Positions 24,865 to 64,000 of a DNA stretch of 64,000 nucleotides are shown one piece after another. Numbering within the stretch: position 1 is the first letter of the stretch; each line of letters begins with the position of its first letter. The notes under the pieces were generated by a model. The model did no database searches, was not told the origin of the DNA, and worked only from the letters and a program-made list of their open reading frames with translations. The position numbers and the translations under genes are program-made. Source of the stretch: Chamaelirium japonicum (Eukaryota > Streptophyta > Magnoliopsida > Liliales > Melanthiaceae); contig OX393549.1 of NCBI GenBank assembly GCA_947650365.1, forward strand, positions 35,248,910 to 35,312,909, read 5' to 3'.

Positions 24865-52531
<27,667 letters not shown>

Positions 52532-52798
52532 TCTCTCTACCCACTTGGATTTTGGGTCAAGAAGAGGGAGAGGAGGGAGCGGAGAAGAGATCACTTGGCC
52601 CCGGAGGTGGATGACGAGGAGGAAAGGGCCGGGGGTAGTTTGGTGGGCGTAGGCTTTTGTTAGAGCACCTCCAACGGGCTCCCTATTTGGCCGGTTGAAT
52701 CAAATGTAGGGAGCGAGATACGTTTGCTAAACAATTGTGGGACTTAGTGAACGGTCCAAAAGGACCAAAACATAAGATCCTTTACGCCTAAGGATTGA
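52532..52798 (-). promoter_or_regulatory. 5' leader and proximal promoter of ClpT
   Basis: The roughly 270 bases between the start codon and the Mutator-like MITE must hold the leader and core promoter. They are purine-rich on the plus strand and have no obvious TATA box. The region beyond is entirely transposon, so any distal control elements would lie within mobile DNA. Confidence 0.4.
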
Positions 52799-52807
52799 GG
52801 ATGAAAA

Positions 52808-53237
52808 GAGCTTTTTTTTCAAAATATTATTAAAAAAATAAATATTTAACTAAATAGTGGTTGACCAAAACTATATACCAATCTAGCACTTGCAAGATTT
52901 TTTTTTCCGCTTCAAGTAAAACCCGGTATTTGGATTACATGGTTTAAACCCAGTATTCTGAACACTGAGTTTAACCGAAGCCTCCTTATATAACGTTCCC
53001 ACACTTGCCGTTTTCTTGTTGGATTTCGGGTAAACACGGTATCCATATTACCGGGTTTAAACCCAGTAATCCAAATATCGGGTTCTACTTGAAGCGGGAA
53101 AAAAAAAAATTCTCAGAACTCGATTTACGGCACTGACATACCACTTGGCTGTCAGATCGCTAGATTGGTTAATAGTTTTGGTCAACAACTATTTAGTTAA
53201 ATATTTATTTTTTTAATAATATTTTGAAAAAAAGCAC
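52808..53237. mobile_element. Mutator-like MITE upstream of ClpT, 9-bp TSD
   Basis: 430 bp with inverted ends of about 65 bp (TTTTTTTCAAAATATTATTA then ATTTAACTAAATAGT and its inverse). Exact 9-bp TSD GGATGAAAA (52799-52807, 53238-53246). Interior ATATTACCGGGTTTAAACCC-type words match the sister copy at 18798-19260. Confidence 0.85.
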
Positions 53238-54060
53238 GGATGAAAATTGTATGCGCAGAAAAGGTACGAGTCGTCTTTGTTGCATAAAACCAGATTACAA
53301 GTGTGGCCGGGACCCGGGTGGCTCGGGTGTGGCGAGTCCGGGTTGCGGCGAGTTTTGATCAGGGGATTGTGGGAGAGATCCTCTGGAGGGTCCCTTTGAT
53401 CCGCATCTCCACGTGGTGTTCGTGTGAGAGCTCTGAAGGGGTTGCCCAGGACAGAGGTCTTTACAGGGTGAGGGTTTTGGAGAGGCTAAGGAATGTCCAC
53501 CGTTCCTTTGTCCCTTCCGTGCTTCGCGCTTTCTCGATTAGGGGGTTTTCAGTTTCGTTCCTCGGTCTTCGCGTCTTCCTCGTTCCTTGCTTGACCTCGA
53601 CGTCCTTGATCGTCGGTTCGCGGCGTCGATCGTGCTTTGGCGTCGGCTTTTGCTTGGGCTTTCGGCTTTAGCTTGGCTTTGGCGTGGCTCTGGCTTTTGC
53701 TTTGCTTTGGCGCGTGCGCTTGGACGTAGACGGGGGAGACTTGCGATGCTTTCGTTCTTCCGGACTTCGCGTCGTATCGGCTAGAACGTGCGGTGTTTTT
53801 GCTCGAGACCAGCGTAGTGGCTTGGCTTTGGCACTTGCGTTGCTTTGGCTCTGGCACTTGCGTTGCTTTGGCTCTGGCTTTACCGAGGCTTTTGCTTTGG
53901 CTTCTTGCGTGGGCTTTGGCTTCAACGTCAACTCGGTCTTCTTCTCGAACGACGTAGGCTACTTCTTCGGTGCTTCGACGGTTTGGGTGTTGGCTGGACT
54001 TCTCTTCTTCTCCGGGCTTTTTTGGCGTGATCAGAGTCGAAGAATGCTTTCGAAGATAGT

Positions 54061-54320
54061 GGGGGTAGCACCGATCTCCGTGTGACGGTTGTAGCGTCGG
54101 CTTTTGTTGATGAAGACGACGGGGGTAGCGACGGTCTCCGTGTGACGGTTGTAGCGTCGGCTTTTGTTGATGAAGATGACGGGGGTAGCGACGGTCTCCG
54201 TGCGACGGTTGTAGCGTCGGCTTTTGTTGATGAAGACGACGGGGGTAGCGACGGTCTCCGTGCGACGGTTGTAGCGTCGGCTTTTGTTGATGAAGACGAT
54301 GGGGTAGCAACGCTTCAGGT
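54061..54320. repeat. 60-bp tandem repeat
   Basis: Four full units of exactly 60 bases (54061-54300) and a partial fifth, built on GTAGCGTCGGCTTTTGTTGA and TGAAGACGACGGGGGTAGC. Because 60 is a multiple of 3, it keeps long frames open on both strands. These include a 340-codon minus-strand frame that I do not regard as a gene. Confidence 0.95.
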
Positions 54321-54470
54321 AGTCCGCTCCAGGCTTTCTTCTTCGTGGATGGTGCAGACGTTTGTCGAAGGCGACGGGGTGATGACGCTTCGTTCCTCTT
54401 CTCCGGGCTTTGGAGCTTGATCGGGGTAGAGGGTTTGTTGGAGCCGACGGGGTAGTGCCGCTCCGAGCTT

Positions 54471-55186
54471 CTTCTCCGGCCTTTGCTTCTGGCGTCTTCG
54501 GAGTCGAAGGGTCTTCTTCTCCGAGCTTTCTTCTTTGTGCACGGAGTCGAAGTCTTGATCTTCTTGTGCAAGGGTCTTCACGTTGATGAGGGCTTTCAAT
54601 GGACTAACCCGATCTCGAAGGGACAGGCTTGCCCGTGCCTCGTGAAGCCTTGGGTCGATGAAGAAGCGTCTCCTCTTCTGCAGAGCTCCCGCACTTCGTC
54701 TTGCAATCTCTTCGACCTGGTGGCGATTATGGCGTTGGCTTCTTCTCCGGGCTTTTGGGCTTGATCGGAGTCGAAGGCCTTGTTGATGACGGCGGGTGTA
54801 GCACCGCTTCCCTTCTTCTCCGGGCTTTTGAGTTTGATCGGAGTTGAAGGCTTTGTTGAAGAGACGGGTGTAGCACCGCTTCGTTCTTCTTCTCCGGGCT
54901 TTCGAGCTTGATCGGAGTTAAAGGGGTGTTGGAGACGACGGGGTGGTGCCGCTCCGATCTTCTTCTCCGGCCTTTGCTTCTGGCATCTTCGGGGTCGAAG
55001 GGTTCTTCTTCTCCGAGCTTTCTTCTTCGTGCACGGAGTCGAAGGGATGATCTTCTTGTGCAAGGGTCTTCACGTTGATGAGGACTTTCAATGGACTAAC
55101 CCGATCCCGAAGGGACAGGCTTGCTCGTGCCTCGTGAAGCCTTAGGTCGATGAAGAGCGCGTCTCCTCTTCTGCAGAGCTTCGTCG
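54471..55186. repeat. Direct duplication, about 491-bp offset
   Basis: 54471-54690 and 54962-55186 are near-identical, from CTTCTCCGGCCTTTGCTTCT through GGACTAACCCGATC to the CTTCTGCAGAGCT end. The stretch between them holds further CTTCTCCGGGCTTT units. All lie within the putative LTR. Confidence 0.8.
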
Positions 55187-55499
55187 CCTGGCCATCTGAC
55201 CGACCCCTTGAGCCTTCCCCCTCCCCCTCTATTTATAGACGAAGGGGGGGGGGGAGAGATATGGGAAGTTTTAATTTTAAATCCCTTTAATATCTCCCCC
55301 ATAATTGCCCAAGATTTATTCATTCATTGATGAGGGGAATAAGTCTTTATTCGTCTTCCTTTTCTGACGGGGTAATTATGGCTGAATTATGCACACGAAA
55401 TCGATGGCGACCCGACTCTTCTTCTTGTCCGTCTGATCGAGGGATCGGCGTAGATCCGCGTGTGAGTAGACGTCATACGCAACCTCCCTCCCGCGCATG

Positions 55500-55745
55500 G
55501 CGGTGTTTCCTTCCTTTTCTTTCTTTTCTTTCCTTTTCTTTTCTTTCCTTTCTTTTCTTTCCTTTCTTTCCTTTCTTTTCTTTCCTTTTCTTTTCTTTCC
55601 TTTCTTTTCTTTTCCCTTGCATGGCCGGCCTCTTCTTTCTTTTCTTTCTTTTCTTTTTTTTTCCTTTTCTTCTCTTTCCTTTCTTTTTCTTTCCTTTTAT
55701 TTTTCTTTCCTTTTCTTTTCTTTCCTTTATTTCCCTTTTCCTTGC
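55500..55745. repeat. TTTCC/TTTCT pyrimidine tract
   Basis: About 240 bases of TTTCC and TTTTC pentamers with one break (TTGCATGGCCGGCC at 55616-55630). A second GGCCGGCC word and a C13 run (55785-55797) follow. Phe/Ser-rich open frames here are artefacts. Confidence 0.9.
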
Positions 55746-56278
55746 AAGGCCGGCCACCCCATAGGGGTCCGGATCCTTAGTAGCCCCCCCCCCCCCCATG
55801 GGGTTCGGATCCTAGTATAGGGGCTGGCCCCCCATGGGGTTCGGATCCTTGTACAGGGCCGGGTGGGTCCCACTTGAGGATGGGCCCACTCGGCTTCTTG
55901 TTGGGCGCGGCTCGGGTCCGAGTCGTGGTGCGCGTCGGGTTTGCATCCGCGTAGGGACACGCGAGTCGGGTCAGGGTCCGAGCGCACATCGAGTCCGCAT
56001 CCGCGTAGGTGGACGCAAGTCGGGTCCGGGTCGGAGAGTGTGTCGGGTTCGCCTCCAACTTGGTGCATGCGAGTAGGGTCCGCGTCGGAGTGCGTGTCGG
56101 GTTTGACTCTGAATTGGCGCATGCGAGTCGGGTCCGGGTTAGACACAATTTGTGTGTCTACAAAAATACCTCCCAATTGATTTTAAATTTTTATTTGCAT
56201 ACCACTTCCTTCTAAATTAAACCTAAAATATAAAACATAGATCTAATCCTAAAACCTAAGATCTACATGCCATGGGAT

Positions 56279-56778
56279 TAGGGGTGGCAACGTGTCGTGT
56301 CGTGTCGTGTCGGGTTCGTGTCGTGTCTGGTTTCGGGTCATGTCCAAAACCCCTAGACCCGGACCCGACCCCGTTTAACTAATCGTGTCTATATCCTAAA
56401 CCCATACCCGACCCGTTTATAAATGGGTGACCCGTTTATAAATGGGTAGGCACGATAAGACCTGTTAGACCCGTTTATCACACGGGCCTATTCAATTGAC
56501 CTGATCCGACCCAGTCCGACTCGACCAGACCTGACTCAATAGACCCGCTGGTACAACATATTACAGTATCGGATTGCGGGTAGACTCAACACGACCCATT
56601 AAATGTTAAACGGATCTTCCCGGGTCTACCGTGTCCAGACCCTAAACCAGGACCCGACCCGTTTATTAAACGGTTCTATCGTGTCAACCCGTTTACGACC
56701 CGAACCCGTTTAACCCTGACCCAGACTCGCTAACTTCGTGTCGGGTCTGCCATGTCGGGTCCAAAATTGCCAGCCCTA
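56279..56778. mobile_element. hAT-like MITE, GGGTCGGGT family, intact TSD
   Basis: 500 bp from TAGGGGTGGCAA to TTGCCAGCCCTA with an exact 8-bp TSD CATGGGAT (56271-56278, 56779-56786). The interior is filled with GACCCG/CGGGTC words plus a GTCGT repeat at the start. It is the best-preserved family member in the window. Confidence 0.9.
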
Positions 56779-56939
56779 CATGGGATGAACCCTAGACCTA
56801 ATCTGAACCCTAAAACCTAATCCAAACTCTAAAACATAAGATCTACAGGCCATGGGGTGAACCCTAGACCTAGTCCTAAAATGTAAACCCTAAATCTAAT
56901 CCTAAAACATAAGATCTATAGGCCATTGGATGAATCCTA

Positions 56940-57253
56940 GAGTCCTATATCTAATCCTAGAACACTTCCCCTCCCCCCCCCCGCTTTCTCCTTGCCACAG
57001 TCAGCACCAACGGGGGGGAGGAGTCGGACAGACTGCATCCCCCCCCCTACCTACGCGTTCTACTTGCAGTCATCGGCACCAACTGGGGGGGGGGGGGGGG
57101 GGGGGTGTCGGACAGACCACATCCCCCCGCACGTTCTTTTCACCCGGTGGGCGATGCTCTCACGAATGAGAGTCAACCGGTCGAACGACTCATCGAGCGT
57201 GGGGCTCCACTTGGCGGCAAGGCCGATCTGCTTAACCCAAGAGGGATTCGACG

Positions 57254-57286
<33 letters not shown>

Positions 57287-57440
57287 CGCGTACTCCATTA
57301 CATGGTGAGTACCAGGGCCGAACGTGCCAAACCTCCCCCTCTCCGCGCATCCTCCTCGCAATGACCCGCGACAACCCGAAGGGGGTCGGACGGACCGAAC
57401 CCCCCCCCCACCCCCACCCCTCTGCCCGTTCTCCCTCGCG
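56940..57440. repeat. C/G homopolymer-rich stretch with a roughly 85-bp repeat
   Basis: Two related units (56990-57050 and 57065-57135) share CAGTC(A/-)(G/T)CACCAAC, then GGGGG, then GTCGGACAGAC. Runs of up to 21 G (57087-57107) and about 30 C (57255-57285) occur. The frames over it are low-complexity. Confidence 0.7.
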
Positions 57441-57547
57441 AGGAATTAAAAGAAAGAGGAAGAGGAGGAAGGAAGTGTATCTGCACAAAGACAACGGCTG
57501 GAATGTAGGAAGGAGGAAACCTTAACTTCAGATGCACTAAAATAGAG

Positions 57548-58905
57548 ACAACACGCGCATCCCGAAGCATGGCGCACCGAAGCACGGCCAGAATTCACCT
57601 GAAAAGCTAAGTCTGGAATATGTATTTCGAAGTACGGCCAGAATTTGCCCGAAAAACTAAATCTGGAATGCGTATCCTTAAGCATGGCGCACCGAAGCAC
57701 GATCAGAATTCACCAGAAAAGCGAATTCTGGAACGAGCATCCCGAAGCATGGTGCACCAAAGCACGGCCAGAATTCACCCAAAAAACTAAGTCTGGAACG
57801 CGCATCTCGAAGCGTGACGGACCGAAAAACGACCGAAATTTGCCCAAAAAGCTAAGTCCGGAACACACATCCCGAAGCATGGCGCGTAGAAGCACGACTA
57901 GAATTCACACGAAAAATTAAGTCCGGAACACGTATCCCGAAGCGTGGCGAACCGAAGCGTGGCTAGAATTCGTCCAAACAACTAAGTCTGGAACACGCAT
58001 CCCGAAGCATGGCGCACCAAAGCACGGTCAGAATTTGCTTGAAAAACTAAGTTTGGAATGCGCATCCCGAAGCGTGGCACATCGAAGCATGGCCAGAATT
58101 CAACCGAAAAAGTTAAGTCTGGAACACGCATCCCGAAGCATGACGCACCGAAGCACTACCTGATTTTGCCCGAAAAACTAAGTCTAGAATGCGCATCCCG
58201 AAGCGTGGCGCACCAAATCACGACCAGAATTCGCCCGAAAAACTAAGTCTGAAATGCGCATCCCGAAGCCTGGTGCACCGAAGCATGGCCAGAATTCGCC
58301 CGAAAACCTAAGTCTAGAACGCGTATCCAAAAGCATGGCACACCGAAGCACGGTTAGAACTTGCCCGAAAACCTAAGTCTGGAACGCACATACTGAAGTG
58401 TGGCGTACCGAAGCACGATCAGAATTCGCCCAAAAAACTAAGTCTGGAACGCACATCTCGAAGCATGGTGCACCGAAGCACGACCAGAATTCGTCCAAAA
58501 AACTAAGTCTGAAACGTGCATCCTGAAGCATAGCACATCGAAGCATGGCCAGAATTCACCCAATAAGTTAAGTCTGGAACGCGAGTCCTGAAGCATGGCG
58601 TACTGAAGCACGGGCCAGAATTCGTCCGAAAACCTAAGTCTGGAACGCGCATCCCGAAGCATGGTGCGCCGAAGCATGATCAGAATTCACACGAAAAACT
58701 AAGTCTGGAATGCGCATCCCGAAGCATGGTGCACTAAAGCACGACCATAATTCACCCGAAAAGCTAAGTCCGGGACACTCATTCCAAAACATAGCACACC
58801 AAAGCACGGCCTGAATTCGCCCAAAAAACTAAGTCTGGAATGCACATCCCGAAGCATGACACATTGAAGCAGGTCCAGACTTCGTCAGAAAAAATAAGTA
58901 CGAGA
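57548..58905. repeat. 65-bp satellite array, about 21 units
   Basis: The unit contains AAGTCTGGAACGCGCATCCC, then GAAGCATGGCGCACCGAAGC, then CCAGAATTCGCCCGAAAAAC. The period is 65 bases (for example starts at 57787, 57852 and 57917). Units differ by several substitutions and one near the start is shortened. Frames of 60-90 codons within it are by-products. Confidence 0.93.
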
Positions 58906-59079
58906 AATCTACTGCCTCGACCCGCTACTGGACTGACGGCTCTGCTAGCTCGAGCCTACCGACTCCGCAGCTTTAAGAATGTTCGAACTTGATCCACACC
59001 GCATAGCAGGAACTTTTTTGCACCAAGAGATCCCAGTCGATCCACAGGACCCTAGCCCAACTGGGAGGGGCTAACTGTA

Positions 59080-59332
59080 GGGCCGCGTTTGGTAGGTGGA
59101 AAGTGATGGGAAAGGGAGAGAATTCCCCCCCTTAAGTGATGTTAGACATGTTTGGTAGCCGAGAAAGTGAACAGGAATCAGAATACTTTTATATCTAAAG
59201 TATCCCCATGTTAGTGTAATCGATGGGAAAGTGAGGGGATTCTCTTTCCTCCTAGGAGGAAAGACTTTCCCCTCAGGAGGGGAAAGACTTTCCTTTCCTT
59301 TAATGAAATTTTTCGGCTACCAAACGCGACCA
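59080..59332. mobile_element. MITE with GGCCGCGTTTGGTAG termini
   Basis: Left GGCCGCGTTTGGTAG and right CTACCAAACGCGACC are inverse at 14 of 15 bases. Such ends are common among PIF/Harbinger (Tourist-like) MITEs. A 3-bp TSD could not be confirmed. Confidence 0.6.
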
Positions 59333-60780
59333 AGGTGCAAAATTTGTTCATGACTGCAACCAAGTCATTTGGGCCCGCACAACGGCACAAATGATGCATC
59401 CGGGCCTATAAAGCATCGCCACAGGGTCACAGACCAAGTAGGTCTTATTTGGAGCCTGGCATAGGCCCAAGTACCTTAATACTGATATATCATCACTGCC
59501 ATATCAGGCACATACCTCAGCTATAAAATGACCCATATGGCTTACGTAGAAGGGGTTGGTGAATTGATCAAGAGATGAGGGGATTCAAGAGCCAGAGCTC
59601 TCTTCTCCCTTTTATTTCTTTTTTAGTTACTCTGTGCAACCCTCATTGTAAGAAGCTTCTCTTGGCATGTCAAGAGGACGTTATTCTCCTTTCGCATCCA
59701 TTATAGTGCAAACCAGGTGGCCCCTCTCGCCCAGAGACGTAGGTCGTAAGACCGAACTTCAACAATAACTACTCGTGTCATCTCTCTCTACTCTCTAATT
59801 TCTAACTCTACAACATACCAACCATCCAATTCAATCAAGATTTATGGGGTGAGGTTCCCGATCAAAACGGCACGAAAATTTCCCCCACAGCAATAAAATT
59901 TTGGATATTGTAACATATATTGAATATTATTCTTGTTATGTATCGACTTACTCCAAGATCAACCCAATCCAAGCTCTTACAATTCAAGTAAACATATGTG
60001 CCCACGAGGGATAGTTCCCATTGCTAATTACATACAATGAGAAAGACAAGACTTTGTACACTAGGAAGATGGAATTGCCATGTTTAAGCTATATGCTCTA
60101 CACTATGGGCATAAGCCTAGCTCACTCGATGGAATGCCAGGATCATCAAAGGAGTGGTTGGGCATAAGGGGTTTCTCGATTAGTGGTCTGGGTAAGGCAG
60201 GACAAAGAGCTCGAATTGTTTGTTAATCTATTAAGGATGAATGACAGGAATGATTCTTGTAGCATTATCTTGCTGAAGATCCAGGGACTCAAGGTTGAAG
60301 TTGGTTTGCTAGAAATGAATATTGTCGAGATATTGCTCAAGCTCTTGGGCTCATTGTCCAATATCTTGCACATGCTAAGGAGTATGTGGAGACCGCAATA
60401 TTTGGAAGAGCCGTTGGAGGTGGGAGACGATATTGTTGGTCACGATTGGATGGTAACTAAGTGCCAAGACAGAAAGATGCTTACAAGGGAGAGGTCCAAG
60501 GCTGAGATGGATTTGAAATACAAAATTTGAAATTGTGATACTTGCTTAGATTGTTATGCTTTATTAGCATTAGATTGTCTGATACATCTTTATATCATTC
60601 AACAAGACAATGCATATTTTAAAAGTTTAATTTTATGCCATGATACTCTTCTTGTATCACAGAATAGTGTGCTTTTTTGTTCAAAAATCTATATACTATG
60701 CATTTTGTATATATATCCCCAAGTGTATATGATATTCATATGAACTTATTTGATAAGCCCATTTCAATTCTGCAACCTTG
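59333..60780. other. Unassigned DNA, possible gypsy LTR remnant
   Basis: 59340-59890 has LTR-like features (CTATAAAATG at 59520-59529, then a leader with AACCCTCATTGTAAG), but no termini were proven. A 115-codon plus-strand frame (60183-60530) has no recognisable domain. Confidence 0.3.
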
Positions 60781-60789
60781 TGGTTATGA

Positions 60790-61210
60790 ATTCTTCTAGA
60801 CCTGGGTGTTGCGATATCCAAGCCCACGTCTCTCTTTTGTGACAACCGGAGTGATATTCAGATCACAAGCCCCACAAACAGAAAAAATATATAGAGGTGG
60901 ACTGTCACTATGTTCGTCAGGAGTTTCTCGCTCACACTATCTCCTTGTCATTCGTTCACTCAACAGAGCAGACCGTTGACTTTCTCATGAAACCACTTAC
61001 CATTGCTTGTTTCTGGTATTTCATCAGCAAATTCTCGGTTCATGATCTACCGTGAGTTTGAGGGGGAGTGTTAATGTATATAGATATATGTCGGTTTCAT
61101 GTACAATCGGGTTGGGTTCACTATATAATACGATGTGTATATATTGGGCTTAGTCCCTCAATGAAGAGCATTCTCCATTCTCTCCAAACCCTAGCCGTCA
61201 TCTCCTAACA
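60790..61210 (+). pseudogene. 3' fragment of a copia element plus its LTR
   Basis: 60790-61052 is a decayed RNase H end of the same family as 41252-46836, with frameshifts and stops. It is followed by the polypurine tract GAGGGGGAG (61060-61068) and a 142-bp LTR (61069-61210) starting TGTTAATG and ending CTCCTAACA. The 5' part is missing. The LTR differs clearly from those in ClpT intron 3, so this is an older copy. Confidence 0.88.
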
Positions 61211-61556
61211 ATCATTAAATCTATATTCGAGATCCCTCCTAAAGCAAATCATGTATTGTGCATGCGCGCAGCTCATGCCTATTACATTTTGAATGATTTT
61301 ATCTGACCTTTTATTCTATTAATTTCAGCTCTATGTGATTTGGAATGACCTAGGGCTTGCATGCAAGGTCCGTTACTTATATGGATTTGGAAAGAAAGTG
61401 TTTAAAGGACTTCTATCCCAAAATTTAGTTGTTCACAGCTATATTAAGGTTGTCAGGCTTATAAAGAGGAAATAATATGTTGATTGGTATGTTTTCTAGG
61501 ACCTTAAATTTTAAGATGGCAATATATTAGGCATGTATACAAAGATTGGTTACAAT

Positions 61557-63872
61557 TGTTGGAAATAAATCTATGGTAGAGGCCCGCAGCGGAAGCAAAG
61601 TGAAGGTCCGAAGACCAAGAGCGGCGTACGTTACATATCAAAATTTTCATCGAAACGATCTACACGTGCGTGTATGAATCTAGCATGGCAACTACGCGAA
61701 CCCCTAACGTCGATCTAACGCAAAAGAACAATCTAGCATGCATGCATGTTCTATCTATACTAGATCTACATGTTAGAGATCATACATGCGTGCGGATTCT
61801 TTCACCGCGACAAGTTTCTTCTTTGTCGATGGAGACGGGCTCGGATCTGCTTAACATAGCTTCGGTGAGATGGTCATAACTTTCTGTTCCAAACTCCGAT
61901 TGGTCTGAATTTTTGACTACAGGTATAGAACTTCGAGACGCAACATTTGCAATAAGTTTCACCTCGTTTGGACTTCTATAGTTCCCAGAATCATAGAAAC
62001 ATTGCTAATTTGCTGTACAGATTCTGGACAGCAAAAGCTTACAGGAGATGCCTTCTAGTTCACCCGATCTCACACGATGCACGACTCCTCGTCGATGGAT
62101 CTCTGAGTGCCTCCATCTGATGAGCCTTCTCCTTTTACGAAACCCTACACGTGGAAGACGAGTCGCCATCCAATGGCACAAGCGAGGGAGAGAGAGACGA
62201 GAGAGGAGAAGTGAAGAGAAGAGAGGGGGCGGCTAGGGTTTCCCCATGGCATGGCCGGCCCTAAGGCTTGTCATCACCAACCCCCCCTCTCCCCCAGTAC
62301 TCTTATATAAGGCTGCCCTATCCTTATGGATACGGCTAGTACAGATAAGGTTCAACTAATTCAAACATCTCCCTATATATCTCTACTTTATCTCTATCTT
62401 TTCCTTGGTTTTGAAAACGATCAAAACCAGCCCATTTTCTGTGCCTCATGACCGGCCCCTTCATTGGAAGCAACAACCTCCTGAAACCAATGGGGCCGGC
62501 CTTGACCAGTCTTCCAACACTTAGGGTCGGCCCCCCTAGTGCATAATGGTGCATGGTATGACCAAAATGCCCTTATGTCACTAGTTTCGTGTGCGAGACT
62601 TTGCAAGGCACATGCATATAAGTGAAGTGCACCAATGATTTCACTATTATTTGAAGTTCCCATAGGGTGCCCCTAATGAAGTTAACTGGTCAACTCGCAA
62701 TATGTCCTGGTGCATCGCACCCATGTGGCAAAGTCCACTTATGGCAAGAAATTGCTACATACATCTCTACACTAACCTAGGGTTTTTCCTTAATGCACAC
62801 AAGTAGCTACGCATCTACCGTGTACTAGTACGAAGCACTCACGGAGCGCAGGCTTAGACTTCTCGCTTCCTCTAACTGCGTTCTGTGTTTCAAGGAGATG
62901 GTACAAGGACCGTGCATAATATGGATAAGGTGGAACCTTCAGGGACCAGGGTTCATGGCTTCCAACTTAGACTCGATCGACACACTACCCGAGTGTACGA
63001 TCGATCCTCTAAGTCCAAGTTAACCTACGTGGCCATCCAGAGTACGACACAGGCTGTACTTCAATCCCCCCGGACTTACTATGTTCTCCTATATAGGCCT
63101 GCTCTTCGCTTAATATGGTAAACCCGTTGTCCCTCCATCTGGTGCCATGATGCAACTCGAGCGGTGGAGAATACCGTCAAACCCGAGTGCTCATATGACT
63201 CGGTTCCTTCCAGATTGACCACATATATCGTACCTCCGATTACTCTACCGAGTAATCGAATCCATCACCAGTCCAACTGATGACCACCTGGTCAGGATTT
63301 AATATAACGTAGATCAAACCAAGGAACGCACCTCCCGTTAGGGGTGTGGATGGCCTGCAGGAGTGACACGCTGATGCAATGCCAGTCGGGTAACCTAGTA
63401 CACCGTGGTTTTGGATCACTACATCCGGATCCTCACACATTGGTGCGCCAAAGCACCACACAACTGGTTAGTCTACCAAACATGGTTCCTCAAGGTTTAG
63501 AATCGTTTTACCCTAAGCAGAAATATGGCTTAGTGCATAGGTGTTTGCTCACCGATTTGTGCACCGTGTTGGTTCCGTTCGGCCACAGAAATTGTGCCTG
63601 GTAATGATCATGGTGGAGATACTCACGCTCTGTCATCCCAATAGCTTATCCTGATAGGGCGACCAACCCTAATCAGAGCTGCGAACGTATTTAGGTTACA
63701 TGGGACCAGTCCCTTGAGTTTCCCACTCAAATGGATTACCATGTAGCCATGGCTCTCTGTTCTGTAATCAGAACACGTACTAAGGTACGTACCAAGATGC
63801 AATCCTAAGCTATCAACCATACATAGCTAAACTATAGGTTTTTACGAGCTGTAAACCTCACCAATTCTAACA
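61557..63872 (-). mobile_element. 2.3-kb solo LTR with intact TSD
   Basis: The termini are TGTTGG...CTAACA, flanked by exact ACAAT repeats (61552-61556, 63873-63877). There is no internal pair of LTRs and no retroelement gene, so it is a solo LTR. A TATATAAG box on the minus strand (62302-62309) suggests that orientation. Small open frames within it have no homology. Confidence 0.72.
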
Positions 63873-64000
63873 ACAATAAGGAAGGAATTGGGATTAACAT
63901 GTGGTTTAAGTATTAATTGAGGTGGCTTTATAGTCTTATATATTGTTAGATGCAAAATGTATTAGGAGATGAATCTTATTAGTAGAGACATCTAGGATAT

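Larger units (their letters stand above)
53248..56162 (+). mobile_element. Putative 2.9-kb solo LTR
   Basis: TGTAT...CTACA ends are flanked by the direct repeat AAAAT (53243-53247, 56163-56167). A good TATA box CTATTTATAG lies at 55229-55238, which fits an LTR promoter on the plus strand with about 900 bases downstream. No retroelement genes are present. The long LTR length suggests a Ty3/gypsy element (inference). The 5-bp AT-rich TSD could be chance, so the boundaries are moderately sure. Confidence 0.55.

Noticed and set aside
53549-54571. 340-codon minus-strand frame
   Set aside because: Kept open by the 60-bp tandem repeat (a multiple of 3). Composition is low-complexity and it lies within a putative LTR. 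No known domain.
57548-58905. CRISPR-like regular array
   Set aside because: The units are contiguous 65-bp diverged repeats without unique spacers, and the DNA is clearly from a plant nucleus.
59340-59890. Complete gypsy LTR
   Set aside because: The TATA-like word and leader look right, but no TG...CA ends with a TSD could be shown.
60183-60530. 115-codon plus-strand frame as a gene
   Set aside because: No recognisable domain, and it lies between retroelement fragments. It might be a piece of an unknown gene but cannot be supported.

Overview
The window is nuclear DNA from a flowering plant. The evidence is spliced genes of plant-specific families, Ty1/copia and gag-type LTR retrotransposons primed by initiator tRNA-Met, many non-autonomous DNA transposons with intact target-site duplications (TSDs), LINE tails, and very long CT and TA microsatellites. 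The species cannot be named from the sequence. About 95% of the window is transposon or other non-coding DNA.

Two host genes are supported, both on the minus strand. (1) 16370-17467 is a two-exon LATERAL ORGAN BOUNDARIES DOMAIN transcription factor of the LBD18/LBD30 type (237 aa). (2) 24865-52531 is a six-exon chloroplast ClpT gene, an accessory subunit of the plastid Clp protease (239 aa). Its exons are scattered over 27.7 kb because introns 3 (13.0 kb) and 4 (13.7 kb) are filled with transposons. No single open reading frame reveals this gene. It was assembled from six exons whose splice sites and phases all agree.

Layout. 1-2107: 3' end of a copia element (RNase H plus 3' LTR). 2108-10166: CT microsatellites, a G27 tract, a degenerate minisatellite, a tiny LINE tail and three hAT-like elements rich in GGGTCGGGT (one more is at 56.3 kb). 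10167-16213: an ancient tandem duplication carrying SINE-like elements, with a solo-LTR-like insertion and a LINE in the first unit. 16370-17850: LBD gene. 17850-24860: small MITEs, including a Mutator-like MITE, and unassigned DNA.

24865-52531: the ClpT gene. Intron 4 holds a chain of fold-back elements joined by (TA)n tracts (26.2-30.4 kb) and a 2.7-kb gag-only LTR element (31455-34184). Intron 3 holds a 5.6-kb copia element with identical LTRs but disrupted coding sequence (41252-46836), one of whose LTRs is split by a hAT MITE. One copy of an ACTAGTCGG-rich hAT family lies in each large intron, in opposite orientation. 52532-64000: the ClpT 5' flank, a second Mutator-like MITE, a 2.9-kb putative solo LTR, a hAT element, a 65-bp satellite array, a copia fragment and a 2.3-kb solo LTR.

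The two genes show no functional link. The main biological interest is how a small housekeeping chloroplast gene tolerates over 26 kb of nested transposons in two introns, and what the nesting order says about the timing of transposon activity.
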